Assembly (NCBI RefSeq): GCF_003073045.1
Contig: NC_037598.1
Coordinates: 14,732,486-14,796,485 of the forward strand
Source: Pomacea canaliculata
Taxonomy: Eukaryota; Mollusca; Gastropoda; Architaenioglossa; Ampullariidae
Length of the DNA: 64,000 nt
Reading direction: 5' to 3'
Made by a program: the position numbers and the translations under genes. The notes under the pieces are model-generated. The model saw only the letters and a program-made list of their open reading frames with translations. It was not told where the DNA came from and made no database searches. Positions 10,968 through 22,900 of the stretch are shown piece after piece; within the stretch, counting starts at the first letter, position 1; the number at the start of each line of letters is the position of its first letter.

Positions 10968-13900
10968 AAGAGAGAAAGAGAGAGAGAAAGAGAGAAGAAA
11001 GAGAGAAAGAGAGAGAGAAAGAAAGAGAGAAAAAATATAGAGAGAGAGATGGGGTGGGGATAACGAATCAGATCTGGAACTCGGAATTGTGATTGAGCAG
11101 GATACAGGTTAATTTCAAGAGAGATTATATCCATAATAGTAAGATTACAGAAGAAGAGGATTGTATCCACATACACAGTGTCATTGAAATCAATAAAACT
11201 AAAATCAATAAAATTAATGACACAACAGTCGTTATCCCTACTCTAAGGTTAATCAAGGCCTCTCTCTCTCTCTCTTGCCGAAGTGCTTCAGATCTGAGAG
11301 GTAATTGCTTAGAAGTATTTTTAGACTTGAATACACATTATTCAGAGAAGAATTCATTGCTGTTAATCGTATTGTTCCAAATCCTAATTGTAACAGTCTG
11401 TTACTCTTAATTTATTTGGGGATTTTTCCTAATCCTGTTTTTTTTTTTTTTTGCACTACTATTTCACTTATTAAATAAACGGTGTAATTCTCTTAGTCAG
11501 CAATAAAATATAAATTTTACTGCAAATAATTAAAAAGTAATATCACCCTGTAGCTATCAGGAAAGTTTTAAACTCATTTTTACGTAACGGTTGAGAAGGG
11601 ACGAGGGTAGAGTCAAAGAAAGAAAGACATGCTTAGCGTCTAAAACGAAGTCAAGAAGGAAAGAAAAGGTGGAGGTATGTGAAGAGGAAGCAGGAAAGTG
11701 GGTAGTGAGAAAACCAAGTAGAGGAAAAAAATTAAAAAAACACCAGCTGATGGGGAGGATACGATAGGTGGGTGGGTTGGGGGGACTAGATCAGTAACTG
11801 AGTGATCCAATCCACTGCTTCCGTCTTCATGGGGCTTTGGAGAGAAAAAGGGGATACAAAAGGTGGAAGGGAGAGAAAGAAAGCATACTCAGATCCTGTT
11901 TCCTTAATTTTTCCTCAGTTCTGAAATGCAGTTCGACGTATCCCAGCCCCACAATGCGTCCACACCCAGAAAGACTTCAAAGACCGTGTCACGGATCACG
12001 AGTCACAAAGTCAATAAAAATCTCCCAGTGTGACAGATGACGTTAGGAAACTTCTACTCTTCATATACCAGGAAGATATTTTATTGCAGATGATTCCCTT
12101 CCACGGCATGTAGCCGAGAACACATTACGTGTTCTTCGAAAATGTCAAGACCAGGTAGAACTACTTCGGGCCGGTATAAAGACATGAACTTCATTCATTC
12201 ATTCAGTTCCTTCCATTCTTCCTGACTACACGCAGAACGCAGCTCGTGTCGTTCAGATTAACTTTTCTTTTCTTGCTGCCATGTCCCAACTGCTTTATGA
12301 CTAAACCGGAAGCAGGGGGCAGGTAGCTGTAGCCGTTGCAACATTATAAGAAACTTATGTTTTGTTGTTGTGTTTGGGAAGGGGAGGAGTAGCCTGCGGT
12401 AACGAGACTTTCTAGGTAGGGCAGGGAAGAAGGAAGGTAAACAGCAGTGTTGTAAGTGTCAACAACAAATAACTATCAAGGTGGCGGCGACAGGTGACAA
12501 GACGAAGCCTTCCCTAGAGCCGTACACAAAAGGTGCAATGATTCACTGGGTTTTTTTACCAGTAAAGAAAAAAATATTGTGGAACGAAGCACATAGGAAA
12601 AGGTTTGCATTGACCATTAAACAACATACATAAAAATGTCTTTCTTTTCGCAATGCCAGGTGCTTTTTAATAGGTGACAGCATGGATATCTTCCAGTGAC
12701 AGAAGACGAACCGAAACTACAAGTGAAATGCCTCGGTGTTGATCAACGAGTTTCCGAAAATTTTGAGGACGTGTGACCTAAATACCTTATTTTCGTGGAC
12801 TAAACGATTCGTCAGTTTAAGTATTAGCAAAACCTCACATTAATATTAAGTCCAATTTAATTGTTAATTTAATTGTTGATTGATTTGTCATACTACATAA
12901 AACAAATCGGTCGACTGTTTAAAAGAAATACTTTGTCCACTTTCTAAACATGAATGAAAAACGAAATTATTATCTTTTACTTTTATATTTATTTATTTTT
13001 TTTTTTTTGTCTGTTCTGTGTAGGGGTATGCTCACGACTTGGAGGCCACGGATGCTTGCTTCACTAAAGATGGTTACTTCAAAACAAACGACCTCGGGTG
13101 GCTGATGGGAGACATGCTGTTCGTGGAGGGACGTCGCCATGACATCATCACTCGTGGCAGTCTCAGCTTTTACCCGGCCTGGCTGGAGGCCGCCATCGAG
13201 AAGTGTCCTGGTGTGGTGCAGGCAATAGTCGTTGGCATCCCCCACGAGAAATTGCACCAGGAGATCTGCGCATGCGTCTTGACCTCGAATAAAGATCTCA
13301 CGATGACCACTGTAAGTTGCTTGACAGTGAAGGTGCTCATGTGATTTTTGGAATTGTTAGTTTTGACGAAGACATATTTCTCGTCTCTCTCTCTCTCTCA
13401 CTTAGACACCTCTCTCTCTCACACACACACACACACAAACACACAGACAGAGCGCATAATCTTCTAGTTATCTGCATCATGTCATAACCTTCAGAGCAGC
13501 AAAACCTTTCACTTCAATTGAGTTTTTTCCCCTCCTTTTCGTAAATCCACCTCAACTTTTCCTCCACCCTTACGACTACCTGGGTGCAGCTCTCTCCTCA
13601 AACCTTCTGACCTCATGTGCTCACCTGTCGTCAGGTCAAAACTCATTTCCATGCGTCTAGCCCTTCATAGAAATTTCCCTCATGTTTCTGTTTCGCTCCT
13701 GTCACGGCGTCACACGGGGCACAAAGGATATGTTCAGCCCGATCTATTTTCGTTCTCAGATTTTCTTTCTCCAGATTTTCACTCCCCAAGATTAAGTTAA
13801 AATGTAGGGACAGTGAGCATTCAGTGATTACCGTCCTCATGTCGCCATCTTGCCAGTGGACCGTCGACAAGCGAGCCTTAGAGATAAATGTATTCTCTGA

Positions 13901-14957
13901 ACCCTTATCTTCACCACGATGCAAACTCGAATACAGTAGCTTACACTTGGACTAATTATTAAGATAAAAAAATTTTTTAAATCCCATAACCAAGAGGTCA
14001 TAGTGAAGGAAAAATGGAGAGACAACGCCGATTAATGTTTAATGTGCTTAACTGCGGAGTGAAAAGGTCGTCGGTTCGAGGTCTGATTGGTCCTATGGTT
14101 AGAAAAGTTCCTTCTCGTTACCGCTTGCCAGCCTGAAAGCTGCTCTGTAAGAATCTGTTCCTACCTAATTTTTTAGAGAGGTAATGCCGGTTGAAGGAAA
14201 GGGTTGGGATCTGCCTTGTTCTAGTCGGGGTGAGCTACGTTCACTGACCTTTTACTGGAGACATAGCGTCATTACGGAAGGGACACTCGAAGCTCAGTCT
14301 CTGAGTTTGATTTCCACCTCTGTCAGTACTACATATTTATATGGAGACACAGAAGAGTTAAAAGTTTAGGTACCTCCAGTCACCTCACAAAGATCATGTC
14401 ACGATGACGTAGAATACCCAACGTCAGAAAAAAATATTCTTAAATATTTAGCTCAGCACTCGTACAAACACAAAACAAAATAAATATAAAATTTCAAGAA
14501 ACTGATTGTATAGAGCAGAACACCCCACACACACACACAAAGAGGTTCGGGACAAAACGTGACCCTGTCACGCCAGAAACGTGACTGACGATCCTGAAAC
14601 GTGTGATCGTCTACTCGTCTTTGTCTACAACCGTCCTACCCACCAGCCTCTCCTTCAGAAAATTTCCCACCAGAACCGCCCCTACCGAAAAGATGGGTTG
14701 GTCTTTAGAGAACGATCTTTACCTTCTTTTTTTTTTTCAAATCCCAACTGTTTACCTACCTGCCGGTGTCTGTTTATCAGGATCTTGCATTACGCATATA
14801 TTTTTTTTTTTTTCAGATTCGAGAATTCGTGGAGAACAACTTTTTCAAATCCCCCCGACCTCGATTCTATCTTCACTTCGACAAATTTCCTGAGAACCAG
14901 TCGGACAAAGCAAACAGAGATGAGTTGGCGCTCATTGCGATGCGCCGACTTCAGTAG
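6584..14957 (+). CDS. acyl-CoA synthetase-like, AMP-binding (adenylate-forming) protein
   Basis: Seven exons, about 650 residues: 6584-7126, 7872-8076, 8601-8938, 9626-9819, 10039-10278, 13024-13311 and 14817-14957. The family activates a carboxylic acid with ATP and passes it to CoA. An E/Q/T/K-rich N-terminal tail (about residues 24-48) precedes the adenylation fold (LSFSDLYQYSRRYAKVLKDH, VMVPNSPERA). Core motifs in order: a P-loop-like TTGAAGHHR; GNVEIRTPLIFRGY; YFKTNDLGW; GRRHDIITRG; and a terminal PENQSDKANRDEL that keeps the A10 lysine. Several positions differ from consensus: P-loop Lys is Arg, TGDL is TNDL, and Asp-Glu turns are altered, so activity is uncertain. Exons 3-7 join in perfect phase. 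Exon 3 contains an apparent one-base insertion near 8680, and the exon 1/2 and 2/3 joins are less certain (exon 2 to 3 does not keep phase with the GTATAG donor at 8077). A poly(A) signal lies at 15454. The substrate cannot be told. Confidence 0.75.
7309..7396. repeat. (GT)44 microsatellite
   Basis: Uninterrupted GT dinucleotides in intron 1 of the synthetase gene, followed by imperfect GT/GA repeats to about 7430. Long alternating GT can adopt Z-DNA and is prone to length change. Confidence 0.95.
8151..8187. repeat. (GCGTGT)6 microsatellite
   Basis: Six GCGTGT hexamers just downstream of synthetase exon 2. The alternating purine-pyrimidine pattern continues throughout. Confidence 0.9.
10279..13023 (+). 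other. intron 5 of the synthetase gene
   Basis: A 2.7 kb intron running from GTGAGT to a T-rich TGTGTAG acceptor. It holds the long purine tract at 10917-11035 and AT-rich sequence. No internal exon is needed: exons 5 and 6 join in phase 0 across the conserved RGYAHD motif. Confidence 0.6.
10917..11035. repeat. 119-base pure purine (GA/GAAA) tract
   Basis: Every base on the + strand from 10917 to 11035 is A or G, arranged as GAGA and GAAA units with mirror symmetry. Such tracts can form triplex (H-DNA) structures. It lies in intron 5 of the synthetase gene. Confidence 0.9.
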
Positions 14958-15453
14958 ATGGAGGGAGAGCCGATATGAATGTTGTGGGGCTTCACACAGA
15001 TCCATCATTACACCCCATCATTAAACACAAAACAAACAAAACCAACGCCGCAGGTCCATCATTTCACCCCATCATCAAAAACAGCTGTATTTATCAGTAT
15101 TAGACATTGCTGAAAGATTTATGTGCAAAATATATCAAAGCCGCAGACATCCGAATTGGATGCAACTATATATCAGTACCGCAGGCCTTTCAAATAAATT
15201 GAGATGCAGCTATAATTAGTTAGTACATGCAAATGAGTGCAACCATGTATATAAAAGTTCCATCGTAGCTTTATGTCGGTAGAGATGAGTACACCTGTAT
15301 ATTACGGACTTGGCTACAGTAATTCCAGGACCACTGAAACAACTTTGAACGAAATTTGTCTGCGGAAGTCACGTGTCAACATCAGAGTTACATTTGAGCA
15401 CTCTTAATGAAAAACTGAATTTAGCTGAGTGTCAGCCACTAATGAACACGGCC

Positions 15454-15459
15454 AATAAA
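15454..15459 (+). terminator. candidate poly(A) signal of the synthetase gene
   Basis: AATAAA about 500 bases after the synthetase stop codon, followed by a GT-rich downstream stretch (15495-15575), the arrangement expected for mRNA 3' end formation. An earlier AATAAA at about 15194 is an alternative. Confidence 0.4.
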
Positions 15460-15848
15460 TGAAGGAGGCTGACTCATTTTGACGCATCTTTGAGTTTGTG
15501 TGTGAGTGCTTGTGCTTTTGTGTGTGTGTGTGCTTGTGCTTGTGTGTGTGTGTGTGCTTGTGTGTGTGTGTGTGGGGAATGATATTTGGAGGAAGGCGTG
15601 AGTTCTTCAGAGAGGAAGGTTCGAATATTGTATGGGGTCAGGATTTTTTGTGATCAAATAAATTTTAGATTGGAATATGCTCGATGCTCATAAAGTGAAA
15701 CACGAACTGCCTGATTTATTTATTATTTATTTATTTTTTGCATATGCATTGCACACTCTTTCATCTATTTTCCTTTTCATCTATGACAGTAGGAACTCTT
15801 ATCCATGCAAAACACACATCAATAAAGAAAAATCTTCACCTGTGCGCG

Positions 15849-15931
15849 CTCACACACACACACACGGATGTAGGCACACGCACCCACACACACACGCACC
15901 CACACACACACGCACCCACAACCACACACAC
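15849..15931. repeat. CA-rich minisatellite
   Basis: Tandem CACACACACGCACC-type units, three near-identical copies at about 15880-15920, flanked by plain CA repeats. It sits directly before the decayed terminal-exon copy. Confidence 0.8.
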
Positions 15932-15959
15932 TCACGATTTTTGATTGTGAATATAACAG

Positions 15960-16140
15960 AGTTTGGAGGAGAGGTGCACAGGTGTCACGGACATGTCCTT
16001 TGTGGCCAACTACCTGTCGGAAAGGTGTGATCTCGACCTTGTAGCGAGCATTCCACACGCAATTTACTTGTTTGTGTGAACCACAGCCAGACCGGGAGGG
16101 CACCCAACACGTGAAGACCGCGATAACCTCCACTCTAAGC
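15960..16140 (+). pseudogene. decayed copy of the synthetase terminal exon
   Basis: After an ATAACAG acceptor at 15959, a 39-codon frame reads SLEERCTGVTDMSFVANYLS and IPHAIYLFV before a stop at 16077. The pattern FV..Y(L/F)......P..YL.F mirrors the last synthetase exon (FVENNFFKSPRPRFYLHF). After the stop, short pieces in other frames continue the likeness: NHSQTGRAPNT, then REDRDNL against the true exon's NRDEL. It therefore looks like a duplicated last exon, or the relic of a neighbouring paralogue, broken by frame shifts. Phase 0 at its acceptor equals the phase at the end of synthetase exon 6, so splicing to it is possible on paper. The resemblance is short, and this is an inference. Confidence 0.4.
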
Positions 16141-16951
16141 ACGCGATAACACTTGACACGTCACGAAACCAGACCCTCCTACCTACATCCCCCTCCCCAA
16201 ATCCCAAATCACTCCCCTCCCCTCAACCCCAACATGTCTTCGTCTCCCTACAAACCTGGGCCACCACCACTCGAAGGGAAATTTCCGTTTCTCTATAAAT
16301 AACTCATCTCCCTGCTTTTTTAAACTTCTTTAAAGATTGAGACAATCGTGTGAGATCTGAGACCTCAGCCAGCACCAACAGAGGCTGCTGGGAAGTAGGA
16401 GACTTTCGCCTACGTCAGGTGCATTGCAGATGACTGACAATGTCCCTTGAGGGTGAGATAGGTCACGTGTGTATTTCCGAGTTTTCTGGAGTTCAATGGT
16501 CCTCGGGTTGTCCTTTACAGTGTGTAGCAACTGAGGGCAGCTATCAGGCCAGGAAGTAATAAGGACCAGTGTGAATAGAAAGCAGGCTGTGGACATTCAA
16601 ATGTAGGTCTGTGGCTGGCTGTTTTTTTGTTTGTTTTTTTTTTTTAGAGGAAGAAAAATAACGAGCAAACGACAATCTTTCGCCTCGTGTCGTGGGGCGA
16701 GTTGGTGGCCATTTCTTTCCTGTGCACGAGTTCGCCAACGAGTGAGTACGAGTAGACTTTTTCCAGGAAGACTGCAGCGATTATGAGCACAAGATTACGA
16801 TGTGCTTGAGGAACATAAAGTCGACAGCGACATTCGCCGAGCAAAACAGGTCGTTGGTTCGAATAACTAAGTGTACTTGAAGTGAGATTTCTAGTTTCGT
16901 CGGCTTCAGCGACGTGAAAATTTCTCTTATCAACTCTTGAGTGTTGTCAAG

Positions 16952-19900
16952 ATGAGGTTCTTGAGCTGGATGTGTATCGTGTGTGTGGTGGTTGTTGTTG
17001 TGTGTGCTCGGCCACGCGAGTGGACGAGGAAGAGAACGCCAAGACAACCAGCTCCTCGACGACGAGAGAGTCATCTGAACTGACGACGCCAATGGCATCG
17101 CTAGATGAAATCTGGGCACCTGGGAATTCATCTGTGGATACAGAGTGCGATACAGCGTATGTAGACAAACACTTCAGAGGAGCGAAGAAAGATTATCGCC
17201 GGAAGCAGCCAGAGACGCTTCTGGAGGACGACCTGCACTTCCGGTGCGAGTTCGTGCCGTTTGGCGATCGCAAGGACATTGGCCGGACTGTCCTGCGTTT
17301 TGCGATTCTCCGTGTGCCACACGCTGGCCAGGGAAAGAATGGAAGGAGTTTACAGAAGCCAAAGGTTGCTGGCGATACGAAAAATCCCTCACGTGCTGCG
17401 GCAACCTCACCTACATACCGGAAGTTCCAGACGAGTTCATCTGCTTGAACTTCAGCAAAAACGCGCTGACGACTCTGGATGTCAGGACGTTGGCAAACGT
17501 GACTGCCAAGCTGCAGGTGCTGGTGTTGAACAGCAACAACATCTCCGTCATCGAGGAGGATGCGCTGGCCAAGCTGACGTCACTGACGCACTTTGAACTG
17601 GCGTACAACGCCTACAAGCCAGGTCTTGACCCTTCAAATTTCACCACAGCCCTCAACCGGGCAGCTAACCTGACTTTGTTGGCCCTGAATCTGACGAGGT
17701 TCTCCAGAAAAAATGATGTTAAGGAGTCGGGCTTGACGCAGGTTCTGCTGGGCCTTAACCTTACCAACCTCACCTACCTGTACGTGGACACTGGATACGA
17801 ATACAACCTGAACCTGAGCCACCTGGCTCACCTGCCAGAGCTGCGCGTCTTCTCCATGATGTCGCACAGACTGGGCAGACTCACGTGCTGCACGTGCGAA
17901 TACAATGCCAGCGTCACCGGAAGCGACCTCGACCAAAATGGCGACCGTGTCCCAGACGATGTTTCCCAGTATTGTGATAACCCCTGCAAGGACCCCGTCG
18001 ACGATGGTTCGACGGACGCACTAGCGCCGAGGGCGCGGAGGATGTGCAAGGGCTCCGTGTTAAAAAATCTCATGATCTTGGATTTAGCTGACAACAGCTT
18101 GGTCCACATTCCTTGTTTCTGTTGCTATGACGACCATGGCAACCTCAGCAGTTTGGTGCCGAAACTGGAAAGGTTGTCGCTGTCGGTGAATGCTATTCTC
18201 ACGCCAACCGCCTACCAGATGAAGTGTCTGGGGGAGCTGAAGAGCTTGGCGCTAACTGGGAATCCTCTGAAAGTCATTAAATGGAGAGTCTTTCAAGCCC
18301 TTCCGAAGCTCTGCATGCTGGACCTCAGGTGTGTTAACTTTGCTAACTTCTTCTTTATGGAGAATTGTCTCTTTTACAGATGTCTTACGAATATCAGGGT
18401 GGAGTAGAATGTTCTTTAATTAGTTAGGGTTTTGACACGTCATTCTGAATTTAAATATCTAGTACGGTACATTTTTAAGCTATTGGACTGAGCTCATTGC
18501 AAAATAATATTTTCCCAAATGGGGTTATTCTCCCTTTTGTAGACAATTATGTTACTGCTACAACTTAATACTTTTTTTAGCTTTATTCTTGTAAAGGCAC
18601 AACGTACTTTACAATCATGATTTACACAAAAATGCAAAGACAAACACAAAGCATCTCTCTCACACTCTCTCTCTCTCTCACGCACAATGCATACTACCAT
18701 CTACCATCCCTCAGACACGCATGAGTGTACAGTGAAAAAAATTGATTTGTTAGGCAGACTCATAACGGATAATTATCCACAACTATGCTTAATTAACATA
18801 ATTATAGTCCCAGCTGCATCTTCCGGCAACGTAAACATCCGTGTACAATCGTGACGTCAGTGTTGTTGATCTTCCCCCCGTGCTTGCTGATGTTTGAAGA
18901 CGCGAAGGGAAAGTATTCGCCCAGATTTGAGAAGACAGTATGGTCATTGGGAACATTTAGGAAATTAGTATTTTTAATTAATAGTAGGACAGGGGACTGT
19001 CAAGACTTTTAAGGTGAAAGTGTGTGTAACGTTCAGAAGACGTTGAAGGACTTTTTAACTTCAATACTTTAACGGTCATTAAAAGGTTTGGGTATTTGAT
19101 TAAATCCAGCTTCCTGGCCTTCAAGATCATAGCATGCGCTTTTTTTTAAAAAAAAGAGTTCTTATGTTTCAACGAGAAATTGAAGATTGTAGCTGATAAA
19201 ATGTTGTTTAACAGTTTTATGCGTTTATCCGTGCATCGCCATCAGCATTCATCAGCGACACATGCGACTTCTTCTTTTCAGTATGTCGTCGTTGTCCGTA
19301 TGCAACAATGTCCTTATTGATGCTCAACATTACTTGTCATCAGTTTATTTTAATAACAATAAAAACACTGTTTGCCGCTAAGTTTTCTTTTCCTCAATGT
19401 ATTTCATATAACTGCATACAGTTACAACATAGGATGGACTGGTCTCATTTTGAGATACATGCATAGTGCAATTAATGTCACGTGACAGGCAGCAGCAAAT
19501 AATTCAAATGATGTTGAGCTCGAGACGTGAAATAATTAATTACAAACATGATAGGGTAGTAATAAAATATAAATTTTTATCCCATTCATCCAATCCATCC
19601 TCCAATTAACACAAATTGATTAGCATAGGTCAAGGAACTCATTGACTGAATAAATGAAATCTTGAGGGAAAAAATCCAGTCTGAAACAAACAAGTCAAAG
19701 AATAAACTTCAAATAACCTTAAAAAATAGAAATAAACCTGTGTTTAATGAAGGATATGTTGCAACTCCAGTTTTATTGTTTCTCTCGGTGGTGAAAAGCT
19801 TTTAATTCCCTGTGGAGTGGATTGGATTAGGGGATGAAGTGGGACTTTGTGTACGTCCCGTTACGTGTCCTCAGGTGACCGGGAGGGAGTGTTGGGAGGG

Positions 19901-22900
19901 GAAAGCCCGTGTGACAGGCCAAGCTTCATTACTCGTGTTGTGAGGTCTGTGTAACGTGGAGCACGCATGACTAGAGCAACTCCCGAGGTTAACACACCAG
20001 CAGGCGGCTGTCTTGTTGACATGACTGCCATTCCTCTTGGCGGGGAGCAGATCGATGAGTAGATGTAAACAACAACACCGACATTAAATTAGACTTTTTA
20101 TAGATGAGCCAGGACTGCATCATGCACCATCTGCAACTCGCTCTGTGTGTGTGAGAGAGAAGGAGGGGAAGATCAATTAGAAGACAGTCTGACAGATCAC
20201 ATAAATAATGCGGGGTGAGGGAGGTCGGGAAAATTCTATTTCAGGCGCCGGTCTAAGTATATGTTTTTATTAGAAGTAAGGTAAGAAAAAAAATCACGAA
20301 AGAGTGAATGAACGACACAACAGAAGACAGGAAGAAAAAAAGAAAAAGGACGAAGGTGCAGGAGAAGGAAACTGTGTTATATATGTGGTATATGGGCGAT
20401 ACATTGGTATATGGGCGATACATTGGTATATAGGCGGTACATTGGTATATAGGCGGTACATATATTTTATGTGGTACACAGGCGGTACAACGTGAGGTCC
20501 TATAACGCGGGTACCGTGACGTCAAAAAATGGTGTCATGCCTCGACTCAGAATGTGTTTGAGTGTTCAAGCCTCGATTCAAGTTATCGCGTAGATAATTC
20601 ATATCTCACGCCTTTTTGTTATCTGTTCTGGGATAAGGTAATTTGAGGTCAACGTGGACAAAAATTAAATTTTTAATGCTGAGTCTTTGTGTGAGGACTT
20701 TAAACTCACTCACTCATTTATACTTCCAAGTGAACGGTTAAAATCAGTACCAAACCACAAAAAGTTATAGTTGTGTTGCAGCAGCGAGTAATAAATAAAA
20801 TGTATCCAGAGACGAGAGAAAGTAATAGAAGATCAAGAAGGTGTTAAGAAAAAGCTGTATCATAATAGACCACATTTTACACTTTTTGATCATATTTTAC
20901 ATGTAATGAGCAAAAATGTCAAGCAAATGTTTCTATTCAGTCCTCTAATGCTTTCTTTCTTTATCAATGAATCAGTTCAGCAACAACAAAAAGTAAACAT
21001 AGGATCCAGCTGTGTCCCAAAGTTGTACAAATTTTTCTTATAGCCCCTGAGTCCTGAATCAGTTGTTGAATTGTTTGTGTCTGTATTTACACAAGAAACT
21101 GATAGGCTTAAAACTGAAATTAGACAAAAAACCCAATGTAACTGCTTTTCACAATGTGACTTTTCTCATCCCACGAACAATGGTTTTACGGACACACGGA
21201 AGTCGCCATGGCCACAATTACTCAGGAATGTGCTTGTCGACTAGGGATGAGCTTCATTGTCATTTACAGGGATTCGTGATTGAAAGAAAAAAAAAAGAAT
21301 GAGTGATGCAAATTTTAAAATCTCTAAAAATCGCCTTGAATTCAAATTACGTATGTCGTTTGGAAAATGTTTCTTCCAAGTATCTAGCTCCAAAGAGATA
21401 ACAAAAAGTATTCAGATTAAAGCATTAATATATTATCTACCTAGAAAAATAATCCCTGCAACGATTAAAATTAGGAACAACAATTTCATTACTTTCAAAC
21501 TGAAAAGCTGACTTATTTAATATTTTGTAATGCTTTCAGGATACTATGTATATGAGCAACTACATAAATATAGAAGTAGTATGTATACACCTCTGTGTTC
21601 GTGTTCGTATAACTGCATCTTTGTGAGATCGTGATGTCCCATAGTACGAGCTGGGCCGGTGCCAGGGTGTGTGGTACCCGAGGTGAAAGACAAATGCTGC
21701 ATCCCAACCTCCAAAAAGTGAATGAGTAATAAACATTCAATAATTAATTTATAAGGGAACAGTTCGTGCAATGGACTCTTTACAAAACTTTACACCACTA
21801 ACGCGATCATCTGCATCCACACAATCACGGAAAGTAGTTTAAGAAATAAGGAAATATAATGAAGTACAGAAAGAGGCAAATCCTGTTCATAAAATATGTA
21901 CAGCAATGTATTAAGTGTACAAAAATTATTCAAACCTATCTGTACAAACTCTCATGATGTCGTTTCCACTGCCATAGACACTACCCGCTCCATCCTAGTC
22001 TGTTCCGATTACCTGTTGACCCTAGGTACAACCTGTAATAAAGTACACCTGGCAGACGGACATCTGGGGACCACTACTGTGTCCACAAGGATTCATCGTA
22101 GAAGAAAAAGATACATAAACTAACATACCCCCAGAATCTTGTTAAAACACAAGCTGTTGAACTAGAGTTTCTTTAGCTCACCTGGCGTGGGTTCGTTTAC
22201 TGTTCCTCGCGTGAGGTTTATTGCTGCAACTTGTAATCATTGAAGTGAAAGGAGGGTTGTAAGGTGCAAGTCTCCCACATACTGAGACAGTGCTTGATAG
22301 CTAAACACTCACCCTCGACCTTTGACCCCGCTTAGAATTAGGGGGCGTAGAGTATCACGAGCTCTTATTCTGTCAGTGTGAAGCTTCTGACAGTTGGGGA
22401 AGAAAACCTAAATTTATGAGAGCTGTGCGTTATCTTCCAACTTGAGGGTCTTCTACAGTCTAAGTGTTTATTTTATTATATTTTTTTAAATCGAAATCAG
22501 GATTCTCGCGATTTTCACGGTTCGGAATTGTCGCCTTCTTCCAGTGTATGGTTCATTATCAAATTTATTCGCTTTTTCATTAACTGAAATCACTATTTAT
22601 GTACAGTCACTTCCCACCTCTCCATCCATTCGTTATGCTAGGCTGTTGACAATCTCAAGCGTTATCTGGTAATTGAAAGTTTTGCAGTAATGAATGAAAG
22701 AAAGGCGAAACCCTCACAAGATTCAGATGAAGACCTCAGTTTCTCTACTTCCAAAAGTCAATAAGCGACGGTGGATTGGAAAAAGAACTATTGGAAGGAA
22801 GAAGGAAAACTTAAGTAGAACGAAGGAAAAAAAAAGAATGTTTCGAAGACTAAAATTAAACTGAAAAGATATTGTCTTGAGAATGCAATGGTTAAAGTCA

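Noticed and set aside
10779..11063. Open frames across the GA tract (Arg/Glu-rich one way, Ser/Leu-rich the other)
   Set aside because: Pure products of the purine repeat, inside a synthetase intron.
14050..14100. GGTTCGAGGTC, a B-box-like string suggesting a tRNA or SINE
   Set aside because: No A box at the right distance and no cloverleaf. Similar isolated strings near 16853 and 28450 were dropped for the same reason.
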